DNA of 64,000 nt, from NCBI GenBank assembly GCA_004134985.1, contig REGQ01000019.1, forward strand, positions 46,021 through 110,020, written 5' to 3'. Source of the DNA: Paenibacillaceae bacterium. Its GTDB lineage: Bacteria > Bacillota > Bacilli > Paenibacillales > Paenibacillaceae. The position numbers and the translations under genes were made by a program. The notes under the pieces are model-generated. The model made no database searches and was not told the DNA's origin. It saw only the letters and a list, made by a program, of their open reading frames with translations. Below are positions 8,608-17,183 of the stretch, piece by piece (position 1 is the stretch's first letter; each line of letters starts with the position of its first letter).

Positions 8608-9067
8608 CCTATGCCAACCTGAGCGAGGAAGAAGCGACATAAGTAAAATTGTTGTATAAACTACAACATTTTAGCTGTAAAAGTCAATTATATCAAGAAA
8701 TGTTGTATTTTTCGCAACAATTTCACGAGAATCGGCTCATACGCCTGGAAATGTTGTACAAAATACAACAATTTATCCTCTATGACTTTCTTCGTCTTAT
8801 ATAGAAGACGCTCAGATCGATGTATTTCTCAAAATAAAGGTACCATGGTAAAAATTCGATCTGAGAGGCGTTTTCAGGCTAGCAAAAAAGTGATGCACAA
8901 TTAATCGACAGCCTCCGTGTGTCCGCAATCTTTCTCTGTCTATCGATTCGAGAGCGATCTGCGATGACTTTTGCGGCAGGACTGTCGTGCACGCTGTCCA
9001 ACCTGCTGTCGATAATGTTAGTTGGGTCTGTTGGCTAAGTTTATTCACCTGCTAGTGGTTGACGCTG
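8608..9067. other. 460-bp convergent intergenic region with repeats and a long inverted repeat
   Basis: No convincing gene. The left half holds three palindromic repeats (listed separately). Then GAAGACG-CTCAGATCGA (8804-8820) faces TCGATCTGAG...GCGTTTTC (8856-8875) as an imperfect inverted repeat around a TACCATGGTA palindrome. The right half (8876-9050) is open in one minus frame for 78 codons from a GTG at 9048, but the translation matches no family I know. The region may be the remnant of an old mobile element. Confidence 0.4.
8646..8775. repeat. three spaced palindromic repeats (AAATGTTGTA...TACAACAATTT)
   Basis: Three short inverted repeats with the same core lie at 8646-8674, 8698-8723 and 8749-8775, about 51 bp apart. 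Each pairs a TGTTGTA-type arm with TACAACA or GCAACA across a 4-6 nt A/T-rich loop. The first unit is in the opposite orientation (AAATTGTTGTA...TACAACATTT) to the other two. A degenerate fourth copy is at 23552-23580. They sit between convergent genes and carry no poly-T tract, so simple terminators do not explain them. Confidence 0.7.
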
Positions 9068-10198
9068 CTATGCCTTGCTGCTGCAAGCCCCCATGGACTG
9101 GCGCTCAATCAACTGTACGGAAACTTTCTCCTGGCGTGGAAGCCGGCTTCCGCCCTCATCGATACGTTGAACGATCATCTCCGCCGCATTTCGGCCTATT
9201 TCATAAAAATTCTGACTAATCGTCGCTATTGGCACTTCAACATTTTCTGAAATTTCATGGTTATCAAACCCGACAATCGACAATTGTTCAGGCACCTTGA
9301 TCCCGCGATCCAACGCAGCGCGCAGCAATTCCACTGCCAGATGGTCATGTTCAGCCTGAATGGCTGTAACCCCCAGACCAAGCAGACGGTGAATCAACTG
9401 CCGGTAGATTTCTTTATCCGGAAACGTCGCCCGCCCTTCCAACAAATCATGGAAGATAAGGTTGTTGTCAAGTTTCAGCCCGCCATCCTTAAGCGCCTGA
9501 CAATAGCCAAAGAAACGGTCGCGCACCGAACTCCGGTATTCCAGCGCAATGGTGGACATAAAAGCGATTTTCCGGTGACCGAGTTCAATTAGTCTGGATG
9601 CGGCCACATATCCGCCCTCATAGTTGTTCGAGACAACACTTCCAACCTGCAGACTGTCATAATACTGATCAATCGTAATAAGCGGATACTGCTCCACATA
9701 TAACGGATAAAGCGCATCCAGATTTTTCAGATTGCTGATCGGATACAGAATAATGCCAGATATGCCCCGCCTCGGCAAGCTGTGCAAAAACTCCTTTTCC
9801 TTATCAAGCTCCCAATTGCTGCTGTGAATCGTTAAATAATAATCCTGCTGATGCAAGTAATCGGAAGCCCCTTGGACATAACCAAGCAGGCCGTTTGCAG
9901 CGACATAAGGCAATATCAGCGAAATGATTTTGCCAGAATTAACTGCTGCCGGTCCGGCCGGCTGCCGCGCTCCCCCCCGCCTCTTGACGAAGCTTCCACT
10001 CCCTCTTTTGCGAAAAATATATCCTTCACGCTCCAGTTCAATCAAGGCACGCTTTGAAGTAATTCTGCTGACGCCATACATTTGAGCCAGTTCAATCTCA
10101 GTAGGGAGGCGCTGATCTTCACTATATTCTCCGGTCTCGATCTTTCGCTTGAGACTTTCTTGAATTTTCGTATACAGCGGTTGCTTCTCTTCTGACAT
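9068..10198 (-). CDS. GntR-LacI chimeric sugar-responsive regulator (AraR-like build)
   Basis: A 376-residue regulator with an N-terminal GntR winged helix (about 1-75: SEDQRLPTEIELAQMYGVSR, then LEREGYIFRKRGSGSF) fused to a LacI/GalR periplasmic-binding-like sensor (about 90-365: ISLILPYVAANGLLGYVQGA, HRKIAFMS, VTAIQAEHDHLAVELL, LSIVGFDNHE). This is the domain order of B. subtilis AraR. GGGGGAGGG precedes the ATG. It is not adjacent to the arabinose gene at 62 kb, and no AraR-type box is visible at its own promoter. It could therefore serve arabinose or another sugar, for example in connection with the CBM9-like gene next to it. Confidence 0.82.
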   Translation of the reverse strand: MSEEKQPLYTKIQESLKRKIETGEYSEDQRLPTEIELAQMYGVSRITSKRALIELEREGYIFRKRGSGSFVKRRGGARQPAGPAAVNSGKIISLILPYVAANGLLGYVQGASDYLHQQDYYLTIHSSNWELDKEKEFLHSLPRRGISGIILYPISNLKNLDALYPLYVEQYPLITIDQYYDSLQVGSVVSNNYEGGYVAASRLIELGHRKIAFMSTIALEYRSSVRDRFFGYCQALKDGGLKLDNNLIFHDLLEGRATFPDKEIYRQLIHRLLGLGVTAIQAEHDHLAVELLRAALDRGIKVPEQLSIVGFDNHEISENVEVPIATISQNFYEIGRNAAEMIVQRIDEGGSRLPRQEKVSVQLIERQSMGACSSKA

Positions 10199-10237
10199 AA
10201 TTCCCTCCCCCTATTGTTTAAGCTCGGCAGCAATTGC

Positions 10238-10831
10238 CTATCTTTGGGCTATACCAAACAGCATGACATGCATCGCATCGCGATACAGCTTCAGCACCTC
10301 GGTCAATGAGAGCTGACGTGTCATCTCACCGAGACCATTCAGGAGCGCTTGTAAAATAATGCCGAGTGTTTTGGCATCTCCTTGCTCGAGTTCGCCAGCA
10401 TCCATCCCTTCCTGCAGCAGTTCCTGATTAAAAGCAATGCAATCCTGCAGAAAGTTAACAATTCTGTCTTGAATAACGCTGTCCCCGGATTCATCGCCCA
10501 TAAATTCATCGGCGGCTTTCGTAAGGGGATGATTCAAATCATTGATGACCAAATGCTCGACCATGCCGTAAAGCTTGTCAATTTTGGTGGCGTACGTTTG
10601 CGACTGTTCCTTCCATTTCTCGATCCATTCCTGTTCCCATTCATCCAGCAAATATAGAAAAAGGCCCTGTTTGCTTTTAAAATGATAATAAATATTTCCT
10701 TTGCTGCTGCCTGTCGATTCCACAATGTCCTCAATTGATGTGGCTGCATATCCCTTCTGGATAAAAAGCGCTTTGGCGCTTTCCGCAACCCGTTTTTTCG
10801 TTTCTTCACTTTGCAGTTGTTTTTTATTCAA
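10238..10831 (-). CDS. TetR/AcrR family transcriptional regulator
   Basis: A 197-residue TetR-family repressor. The HTH is clear: KRVAESAKALFIQKGYAATS, IEDIVESTGSSKGNIYYHFK, SKQGLFLYLLDEW (about residues 9-60). An all-helical ligand domain ends in VLKLYRDAMHVMLFGIAQR. The frame is open for 55 further codons upstream, but those do not look like protein. The TTG at 10831, preceded by AGGAGA, places the first helix at the usual distance from the N-terminus. The regulated gene is not obvious, because the neighbours (GntR/LacI and leuA) are not typical TetR targets. Confidence 0.8.
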   Translation of the reverse strand: MNKKQLQSEETKKRVAESAKALFIQKGYAATSIEDIVESTGSSKGNIYYHFKSKQGLFLYLLDEWEQEWIEKWKEQSQTYATKIDKLYGMVEHLVINDLNHPLTKAADEFMGDESGDSVIQDRIVNFLQDCIAFNQELLQEGMDAGELEQGDAKTLGIILQALLNGLGEMTRQLSLTEVLKLYRDAMHVMLFGIAQR

Positions 10832-11017
10832 TCGATAATCATCTCCTGTCCGTTTTTCACTTAAGATCGAACGTTCATTATGTAGGATGCACAGTGTGCG
10901 CGCATCTTTGTATATAGGTGTATGAAGCGCATTATAAAGCAGTTTTCTTGCATGCGCAAGCCGAAAGACCCGGAAATAAACCGGGTCCCCGCTCACTGAT
11001 TCCGTCCATTCTAATGG

Positions 11018-12553
11018 CTAATTGTCATTGGACGTATCCAGCACAATCGCATTAATTCCATTCAGGAAAGCGTTGGAGCTTGCTTTAATAATATCTGTGT
11101 CCATAGCGCGGCCGGAATACACCTTGCCCTGATGCTCAATGCGAATGCTTACCCGACCAATGGCTTCCTTGCCTCTGGAAAGGCTGTTGATTTTATAATC
11201 CTTCAACTGCACATCGAGCCCGACCAATGATTTGATGACGGTATACAGCGCATCGATCGGACCGTCGCCAATCGCACTGCCTTTTACACTTTCCGTGCCT
11301 TTGCGCAGTTTAACGGTCGCTGTCGGGTACAGGTCATTCGTAATGACCTGGAACGACTCCAGCTCATAAAGCTGCATACTGCTTCTGTCAATCGTGCGGT
11401 GGTTCGTTACCAGATAGAATACGTCATGATCGTATACTTCCTTCTTCGCATCGGCAAGCGTAATAAATTTTTGGAACAGCGCTTCAAAGTGCTCGGCATC
11501 GGTTGTGTCAAAACCCATCTTCTCCACCGTATTCTTGAAGGCATGACGGCCTGAGCGCGCGGTCAAAATCAGCTCCATGCTCTCTCCACCGACATCCTCA
11601 GGCGACATGATCTCGTACACTTGCTTATCCTTCAACAGCCCATCCTGGTGAATGCCGGATGAATGGGCAAACGCGTTTTCACCCGTAATCGCCTTGTTCA
11701 CCTGGACATCCAGCCCAGTCAAATGCGTGAGCAGTTTCGATGTTCTCAGCAGCTCTTTCGTTTGGACATCCGTATGGCAGTTAAAGTGCGCTTCGCGCAC
11801 CTTCAGCCCCATGACCACTTCTTCAAGCGCCGTATTGCCTGCCCGCTCCCCGAGTCCGTTAATTGTACATTCTACCTTCTCGGCACCGTTCTTGATGGCG
11901 CTCAGTGTGTTGGCCGTTGCCAGCCCCAGATCGTTGTGGCAATGCACGCTCAGAATCACCTTGTCATTGAGGTTTTTAAGCCGCTCGTTAATACGGCGGA
12001 TCAAGTCGCCGAATTCATCCGGAACCGCGAAGCCGACCGTATCCGGCACGTTAATTATCGTCGCCCCCGCTTTGACGACCGCTTCAATCGTGCTCCACAA
12101 ATATTCGAAATCCGAGCGTGAAGCATCCTCAGTGGAGTACTGCACATCCGGCAACAGCCTTTTCGCATACTTGACCGCATCAACTCCCATCTGCATTACC
12201 GCATCCTTGGAGCGGTTGAACTTCTTCTCCACATGGATGTTCGATGTGCCAAGCACAATATGAATCAGCGGGTTTTGCGCGAGCTTAATGCTTTCATACA
12301 CCGCTTCGATGTCGCTTTTAACGGCACGGGCAAGCGCTGTTACTGACACGCCATCTCCTGCAATGCGTGCAATCTCCTGCACAGATTGAAAATCTCCTAT
12401 AGAAGAGGCCGGGAATCCCGCCTCGATAATATCCACATTCAAACGTTTCAATTGCTGAGCAAATTCGATTTTTTGATGTACATTCAGCTTGGCTCCTGGA
12501 ACCTGTTCACCATCTCGCAATGTAGTATCCAATACAATAATTTTACGACTCAT
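11018..12553 (-). CDS. leuA: 2-isopropylmalate synthase
   Basis: A 511-residue enzyme that condenses acetyl-CoA with 2-ketoisovalerate, the first committed step of leucine synthesis. The catalytic TIM barrel shows IIVLDTTLRDGEQVPG (metal and substrate site), SVHCHNDLGLATANTL (HxH metal ligands and CHND), NGLGERAGNTALEEVVM and the accessory SGIHQDGLLK. The C-terminal ~110 residues are the leucine-binding regulatory domain (GDGPIDALYTVIKSLVG). Length is typical of the long LeuA type. The gene stands alone here, without leuBCD, and has its own T-box leader with a Leu specifier, so it should be induced when charged tRNA-Leu is scarce. Confidence 0.95.
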   Translation of the reverse strand: MSRKIIVLDTTLRDGEQVPGAKLNVHQKIEFAQQLKRLNVDIIEAGFPASSIGDFQSVQEIARIAGDGVSVTALARAVKSDIEAVYESIKLAQNPLIHIVLGTSNIHVEKKFNRSKDAVMQMGVDAVKYAKRLLPDVQYSTEDASRSDFEYLWSTIEAVVKAGATIINVPDTVGFAVPDEFGDLIRRINERLKNLNDKVILSVHCHNDLGLATANTLSAIKNGAEKVECTINGLGERAGNTALEEVVMGLKVREAHFNCHTDVQTKELLRTSKLLTHLTGLDVQVNKAITGENAFAHSSGIHQDGLLKDKQVYEIMSPEDVGGESMELILTARSGRHAFKNTVEKMGFDTTDAEHFEALFQKFITLADAKKEVYDHDVFYLVTNHRTIDRSSMQLYELESFQVITNDLYPTATVKLRKGTESVKGSAIGDGPIDALYTVIKSLVGLDVQLKDYKINSLSRGKEAIGRVSIRIEHQGKVYSGRAMDTDIIKASSNAFLNGINAIVLDTSNDN

Positions 12554-12628
12554 TTATTGTTCCTCCTATGCCAATTTGGTTGTATATCTATATGAAGCGG
12601 CGTTGGCTAAACCCGGTCTTTAACCAAC

Positions 12629-12845
12629 AAAAAAACCCCGTCTCTATATAAATAATAGAGACGAGGTTTAACCCGCGGTACCACTCTAATTCATTTCTTG
12701 CGAAATGAGCTCAATTCGATGGCTAACACCATCTATCCCTGTAACGGTGGAAATCCGTCTGACCCTACATTATCAGGCAGCTGTTCATAGATGAGTTCAA
12801 AATAAATGACAGCTACCGTTTCGCACCAACCAACGGCTCTCTGAA
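12629..12845 (-). promoter_or_regulatory. T-box leader (Leu specifier) with intrinsic terminator
   Basis: The leader of leuA, read on the minus strand. Stem I runs from about 12845 with the AGAGCC...GGTTGGTGCGAA apical features. The specifier-loop context GAA-CTC-ATC puts a CTC leucine codon at 12795-12793. The T-box core AGTGGTACCGCGG is at 12685-12673. A terminator hairpin follows (arms AACCTCGTCTCTAT and ATAGAGACGGGGTT, then seven T, at 12668-12629). In this family an uncharged tRNA pairs with the specifier and the T-box bulge and stabilises the antiterminator. The specifier agrees with the downstream gene. Confidence 0.93.
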
Positions 12846-12975
12846 AGGTCAATTTATTTCTACTATTTCTAATCGTAACATTTGCTATTTGAATTAAGGG
12901 TTATTATAGGGGGTTGAGATTGTTTTGTCAAATGCTAATTTTCATTTCGCTGCTAATTTTTGAATCGACCATTCG

Positions 12976-13806
12976 TTAGCCGTTTTTCTGGGCATAGAGA
13001 AAATCGCTGACGGCCTGACTGCGAAGCAGCAGGATGCTTGCCGCAACAGAATAGACCATTTGCACGATAATCCATACGATGATCCATGCCGGCAGCATCC
13101 CCATGATCTCCCCATCAAACAAGACAAACAAGCAGCCGAGCAGGGTAATCACTGCGCCAAAAACATAAAAATACCGCACCCAGGTTACACCGGCCAGCAG
13201 CGCAATCGCGATAGCAATCTGCAAAATCAAGCTAAACAGATTGAAGTCACTTACGGCGGACACCAACGCAGAGATGATATGAATGACGCCAATCGTATAG
13301 ACGATGATTTTACCCATTTGAAACTGCCGTTCCTGCCGAGCGATAAATTCGTTATACTGCCGCTCCCGATCTTCTTTGCTTTCCGGATCAAGCCTGCCGA
13401 AGTTCGGGGCAATATCCGTCTTCGGCAAAGGAAGATTTTGGGATACATTTCTGAGTTGTCCGGCCAGTTCGAACACATCGTTGACAAGGGCTATATTCAT
13501 GCCCTCAAGCGCTTCTACGATCGCCGACTTGGATGCGGCATCTGCGGCGAGCTTTTGCTTGTATGCGCCCAGTACAGCGTCGATTTCCGCAGGCGTATGC
13601 TTCATCCGCTTAATTTCCTCAATGGTAAAAAACAGTTTGCGCAAATCGGCAATGACGATCAGTTCCGCTACATCCTGCTCGTTGTATTCACGATACTCGC
13701 GGCCATTGCGCAGTGTCGTTTGCGGAAGGATCAGCTGTTCCTCTACATAAAACCTGACGGTCCGCTCGGTCAGCCCCGTTCGGCTGCATACTTCTTTTAT
13801 CTTCAT
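12976..13806 (-). CDS. MerR-family regulator with C-terminal membrane domain
   Basis: A 276-residue protein. The N-terminal MerR HTH (MKIKEVCSRTGLTERTVRFY, then YREYNEQDVAELIVI, about 1-70) is followed by a coiled region (about 75-155) and four predicted membrane helices (about 168-190, 193-210, 214-232, 240-262). It is therefore a membrane-anchored one-component regulator, with no Cys motif suggesting metal sensing. It is monocistronic. Its own promoter carries a perfect palindrome in the spacer (see 13829-13857), which suggests autoregulation. Confidence 0.8.
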   Translation of the reverse strand: MKIKEVCSRTGLTERTVRFYVEEQLILPQTTLRNGREYREYNEQDVAELIVIADLRKLFFTIEEIKRMKHTPAEIDAVLGAYKQKLAADAASKSAIVEALEGMNIALVNDVFELAGQLRNVSQNLPLPKTDIAPNFGRLDPESKEDRERQYNEFIARQERQFQMGKIIVYTIGVIHIISALVSAVSDFNLFSLILQIAIAIALLAGVTWVRYFYVFGAVITLLGCLFVLFDGEIMGMLPAWIIVWIIVQMVYSVAASILLLRSQAVSDFLYAQKNG

Positions 13807-13828
13807 TTTCCATTCCCTCCCACGTCAC

Positions 13829-13857
13829 ATTACAATCTTACGTAACGTAAGTGTCAA
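13829..13857 (-). promoter_or_regulatory. MerR-type promoter with palindrome in spacer
   Basis: A near-consensus sigma-A promoter on the minus strand. TTGACA is at 13857-13852 and TGTAAT at 13834-13829, 17 bp apart. The perfect 15-bp palindrome CTTACGTTACGTAAG (13851-13837) fills the spacer. An operator between -35 and -10 is the hallmark of MerR-regulated promoters, and the gene it drives is the MerR regulator itself. Confidence 0.65.
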
Positions 13858-13947
13858 GGGATTCAAATAAAAAAGATTGCCGCGCCAGGCGACAAGCCTG
13901 TTCCTCACAAGTCATGAGGATATTGTAATTGAAATTCATTTTCAGCG

Positions 13948-14751
13948 TCAATTCGCTTTAAAATCGTTCAAGTATTCCTCAAGCGTGATGTCCTGTTGAT
14001 AGATGTCCGCTGCCGTCTCCAATCCAACGTAACGGAGATGCCAAGGCTCATACTTATAGCCCGTAATATCGTCTTTCCCTTGAGGATAACGGATAATAAA
14101 ACCAAATTCATGGGCATGCTTGGCCAGCCATTCAGCTTCAGGCGTATCGCCAAAACAGTCTTCTACACTGCATTTCCCATCCGAGCCGGTCACATCAATC
14201 GACAGACCCGTCTGATGCTCGCTTGTCCCTGGAAAAGCGCTGTAGGTTCGCGCTTTTTCTTCCCCGTCCCGCTTGACATAGAAGGCGAACAACTCCTTTT
14301 GCCTGCTTTCAGAGCGGTAGGCGGATACGCCTGCGAGCGGCACCCCATCGCTCGTCGCTTGTGCAAACAATGTTTCAAGTGCAGCAGCAGCCTCTCTGCG
14401 CATCATCCGTTTTTCGATTTTTTCTTTAAACGTAAACAATACATCGGGATACACGAGATCATTCGGCACATAGTTGTCAGGGAGCTTGTTCCCCTTATTA
14501 ACTAGCACCGCGATCGCTGTTTCATCTTTAACCGTCGTAAGTTTGACGTCCGTTTCAGCTTCATCCGTCGGATTTGTGCCACCCTGATCTGTCTCTTCCG
14601 GGTTGCCAGCCTTATCCTGGTCCTCAACCTTCACTGGACTTTCTTCAATCGTGCTCCCCCCTGTACTCCCTTCGTTTTCTTGGGCAATGCCGCAGGCCGA
14701 TACAATAGCGAAAATAAAAATCAGTACAATCGTTTGTTTCAATCGATTCAC
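13948..14751 (-). CDS. D-Ala-D-Ala carboxypeptidase lipoprotein (VanY/M15B family)
   Basis: A 267-residue peptidoglycan peptidase of the VanY family, expected to trim the terminal D-alanine of muropeptides outside the cell. The signal peptide ends in the lipobox FAIVSAC. An acidic linker (about 25-75) precedes the catalytic domain. Metal-site motifs are SEHQTGLSIDV (His and Asp ligands) and EPWHLRYVG (catalytic Glu and His ligand), with SAYRSESRQ upstream as in other M15B enzymes. The GTG start at 14751 follows GAAGGAG by 8 nt and puts the signal peptide at the N-terminus; nine further in-frame codons upstream are not needed. It is divergent from the two-component system that follows. Confidence 0.88.
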   Translation of the reverse strand: MNRLKQTIVLIFIFAIVSACGIAQENEGSTGGSTIEESPVKVEDQDKAGNPEETDQGGTNPTDEAETDVKLTTVKDETAIAVLVNKGNKLPDNYVPNDLVYPDVLFTFKEKIEKRMMRREAAAALETLFAQATSDGVPLAGVSAYRSESRQKELFAFYVKRDGEEKARTYSAFPGTSEHQTGLSIDVTGSDGKCSVEDCFGDTPEAEWLAKHAHEFGFIIRYPQGKDDITGYKYEPWHLRYVGLETAADIYQQDITLEEYLNDFKAN

Positions 14752-14994
14752 GCTCGCTGCTCCTTCCTCTAGTTGCAAAATTATCCCATCATGCGCTCAT
14801 CGTCATAATGTTTCAGATCTAACAACAGTGTAATCCTTGAATGTATCCTCCTTTCCCGCAGTTGTAACCAGGAGGTAGCCGAATTGTATCCAATTTGTAA
14901 AATAATGCGAGAGCCACTGCCGCAGCGGCATCGCCTTCCTCCTTATGTTAAGATGAGAGATAAGTTAGGAATCGACAACGGAGGAACGACGACT

Positions 14995-15696
14995 ATGGGG
15001 AAACAACGAATTATGATTGTAGAGGATGAGCCTGCGATCGCAGAACTGCTTGCATACCGTCTTGAAAAGGAGGGGTATGACGTCGTCAGTGCCGCAACCG
15101 GCACCGAAGCCATAACAAATAGGCACGCTCACCAGCCAGATTTAATGCTGCTTGATGTCATGCTCCCGGATATGAGCGGCTTTGATCTATGCCGGTTCGC
15201 TTCACAGCACAATTGGAACATTCCCATCATTATGCTGACCGCCAAATCCGATATTGTGGACAAGCTGCTCGGGATCGAGCTTGGGGCGGATGATTATATA
15301 ACGAAACCGTTTGATGTGCGTGAGGTGGCTGTTCGCATTAAAGCCGTTTTTCGCAGAATTGACCAAGCCAAGGGACATTCGTCCCGCAGCGATGGAATGC
15401 AGAAGATCGCCGTTAACGGGCAAATTGAAATTGTGAAGGAGCAGCGAAGCGTCATTAAAAACGGGGAGAAGATCGAACTGAAAAACAAAGAATTTGATCT
15501 GCTGCTGTTTTTCGCTGAGCATAAAAGCATTGTATTCACACGGTCGCAGCTGCTCGATCAGGTTTGGGGGTATTCATTCGCAGGGGATACGAGAACCGTG
15601 GATATCCATGTTCAGCGATTGCGACGGAAGCTTGACAACGACAAAGAACTTTCGCTCATCGAGACCGTATTCGGCGTAGGATACCGGATGCCATGA
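14995..15696 (+). CDS. OmpR-family response regulator
   Basis: A 233-residue response regulator. The receiver domain (1-118) has all key residues: acidic pair E10/D11, phosphoacceptor D54 (LMLLDVMLPDMSG), T82 and K104 (YITKPFD). The C-terminal winged helix (about 135-230) shows LKNKEFDLLLFF, RSQLLDQVWGY and TVDIHVQRLRRKL. The ATG at 14995 is preceded by GGAGG; upstream in-frame codons back to 14884 are not protein-like. The last four bases overlap the start of the kinase gene (ATGA), so the pair is translationally coupled. Its targets are unknown, but the third gene of the operon is an obvious candidate. Confidence 0.93.
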   Translation: MGKQRIMIVEDEPAIAELLAYRLEKEGYDVVSAATGTEAITNRHAHQPDLMLLDVMLPDMSGFDLCRFASQHNWNIPIIMLTAKSDIVDKLLGIELGADDYITKPFDVREVAVRIKAVFRRIDQAKGHSSRSDGMQKIAVNGQIEIVKEQRSVIKNGEKIELKNKEFDLLLFFAEHKSIVFTRSQLLDQVWGYSFAGDTRTVDIHVQRLRRKLDNDKELSLIETVFGVGYRMP

Positions 15697-17183
15697 TCAC
15701 ATTCACCAGACCTCGGCTCACGATCAGGCACAAACTTTTGCTTTCTTTTACCATCGTTATTTTTATCGGCCTGCTCTCTCTCCTGCTTGTATCTGCCCGG
15801 ATTACAGAACAGAATGTTGCCCGTATGATTCAGAGCGACATGATCCAGACCAAAAAAACGATCGAGTTGTATATGAACCAATATTATTTATCAAAAAACA
15901 TGGTGCTGAATGTCACCTCCTTCAAGGCCGAGGCTGATGGGCTGGTGAAAGAATTGAGCACGGCTGTCGGCGGGCCGATAGCGATCTATGATGCCCAAGG
16001 CAGACCGCTGTCCGATTTAAATACGGGCACGCCCACGTTGTCCGGCGATTTCAGGGAATCCTTGCGCGGCAGTATCGCCTATTCCATCATCCGGTCTGGC
16101 GATGTCACTACTGTGCGGCTCTCCAGCCCAATAGCCATTCACGGCTCCTTAATCGGCATCGTCCAATTTATGAAGGACTATTCGGCGCTGTACAATTTCA
16201 CCAACCGGATCATTACAGCGGTGAAATGGTTTGCCGTGGCCATATTCGCGTTAGTGTTTCTAACGGCCGCCCTGCTCGCCAGACGCATTACCAAACCGCT
16301 TGACCGACTTGCCAGCAGCGTGAAACAGGTTGCCGGAGGGGTATATGAACCGGTGCCAACCTCGCTTGTCGGCACGGATGAAATCGGCGAGTTGTCGCGT
16401 TCATTCAATCAGATGGTAGAACAAATCAAAACCCAAATTGCCACCATTGAGCAGGAGCGGGATACGCTGAAAGAAACACAGGCGATGAGCAAAACTTTTT
16501 TTGACAATGTCACCCATGAATTGAAAACGCCACTGACAACGATCCGCGGCTATGCCCAGATTGTGGTGGAGAATGGCTTTAGCGATAAGCCTTTTTTTGA
16601 CAAAGGGATGGGTTATATTCTCAATGAGAGCCAGCGACTCAACGATAAGGTCATGCAAATCATCGCGTTCTCGACGTCAGCTTCCGCCCGTTTTCCCTAT
16701 CGGTTTGGACATGTTGAATTATCCCGGTTAGTCAGGGATGTATGTGAAGATATGAGTGTGAAGGCAAGAAAATATGGAATTGTCATTCATTGCGAGGCGA
16801 TGGACCAGCTGCAACTGGTCGGGGACAAGGAGAAGCTGCGGGAATTGCTCATTAATGTGATCGACAATGCGATCAAATACGGCGGAGTCAACACGACCAT
16901 CACGGTTACAGCCTACCCCAAGGGGATGCAGCAAATCATCATTGCTGTTGCCGACCGCGGACCAGGCATTCCTCATGAGCATCTCAGTTATTTATTTGAG
17001 CCTTTCTATCGTGTTCCCGGAGCGAAAAAAGAAGAGGAGCGGGGCAGTGCCGGTCTTGGCCTGGCTATCGTCCAGCGAATCGCAGCACGGCATGGCGGAA
17101 GTGTAGACGTCAGCAGCATTCTCCATGAAGGTACGACAGTGACCGTTGTTTTGGATAAGGAAGGGGGAGATCACGATGCTTAA
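15693..17183 (+). CDS. membrane sensor histidine kinase
   Basis: A 496-residue sensor kinase and cognate partner of the preceding regulator. It has two membrane helices (about 13-35 and 178-200) flanking an extracellular domain of about 140 residues of CACHE/PAS-like character (GGPIAIYDAQGRPLSDL). A HAMP domain follows (about 200-255), then the dimerisation/phosphoacceptor domain with FFDNVTHELKTPLTT (His at about 275). The ATPase domain shows the N box LLINVIDNAIKYG, G1 VADRGPGIP, F box LFEPFYR and G2 GSAGLGLAIV. The gene overlaps both neighbours (4 bp and 8 bp). The stimulus is not predictable. Confidence 0.93.
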   Translation: MITFTRPRLTIRHKLLLSFTIVIFIGLLSLLLVSARITEQNVARMIQSDMIQTKKTIELYMNQYYLSKNMVLNVTSFKAEADGLVKELSTAVGGPIAIYDAQGRPLSDLNTGTPTLSGDFRESLRGSIAYSIIRSGDVTTVRLSSPIAIHGSLIGIVQFMKDYSALYNFTNRIITAVKWFAVAIFALVFLTAALLARRITKPLDRLASSVKQVAGGVYEPVPTSLVGTDEIGELSRSFNQMVEQIKTQIATIEQERDTLKETQAMSKTFFDNVTHELKTPLTTIRGYAQIVVENGFSDKPFFDKGMGYILNESQRLNDKVMQIIAFSTSASARFPYRFGHVELSRLVRDVCEDMSVKARKYGIVIHCEAMDQLQLVGDKEKLRELLINVIDNAIKYGGVNTTITVTAYPKGMQQIIIAVADRGPGIPHEHLSYLFEPFYRVPGAKKEEERGSAGLGLAIVQRIAARHGGSVDVSSILHEGTTVTVVLDKEGGDHDA

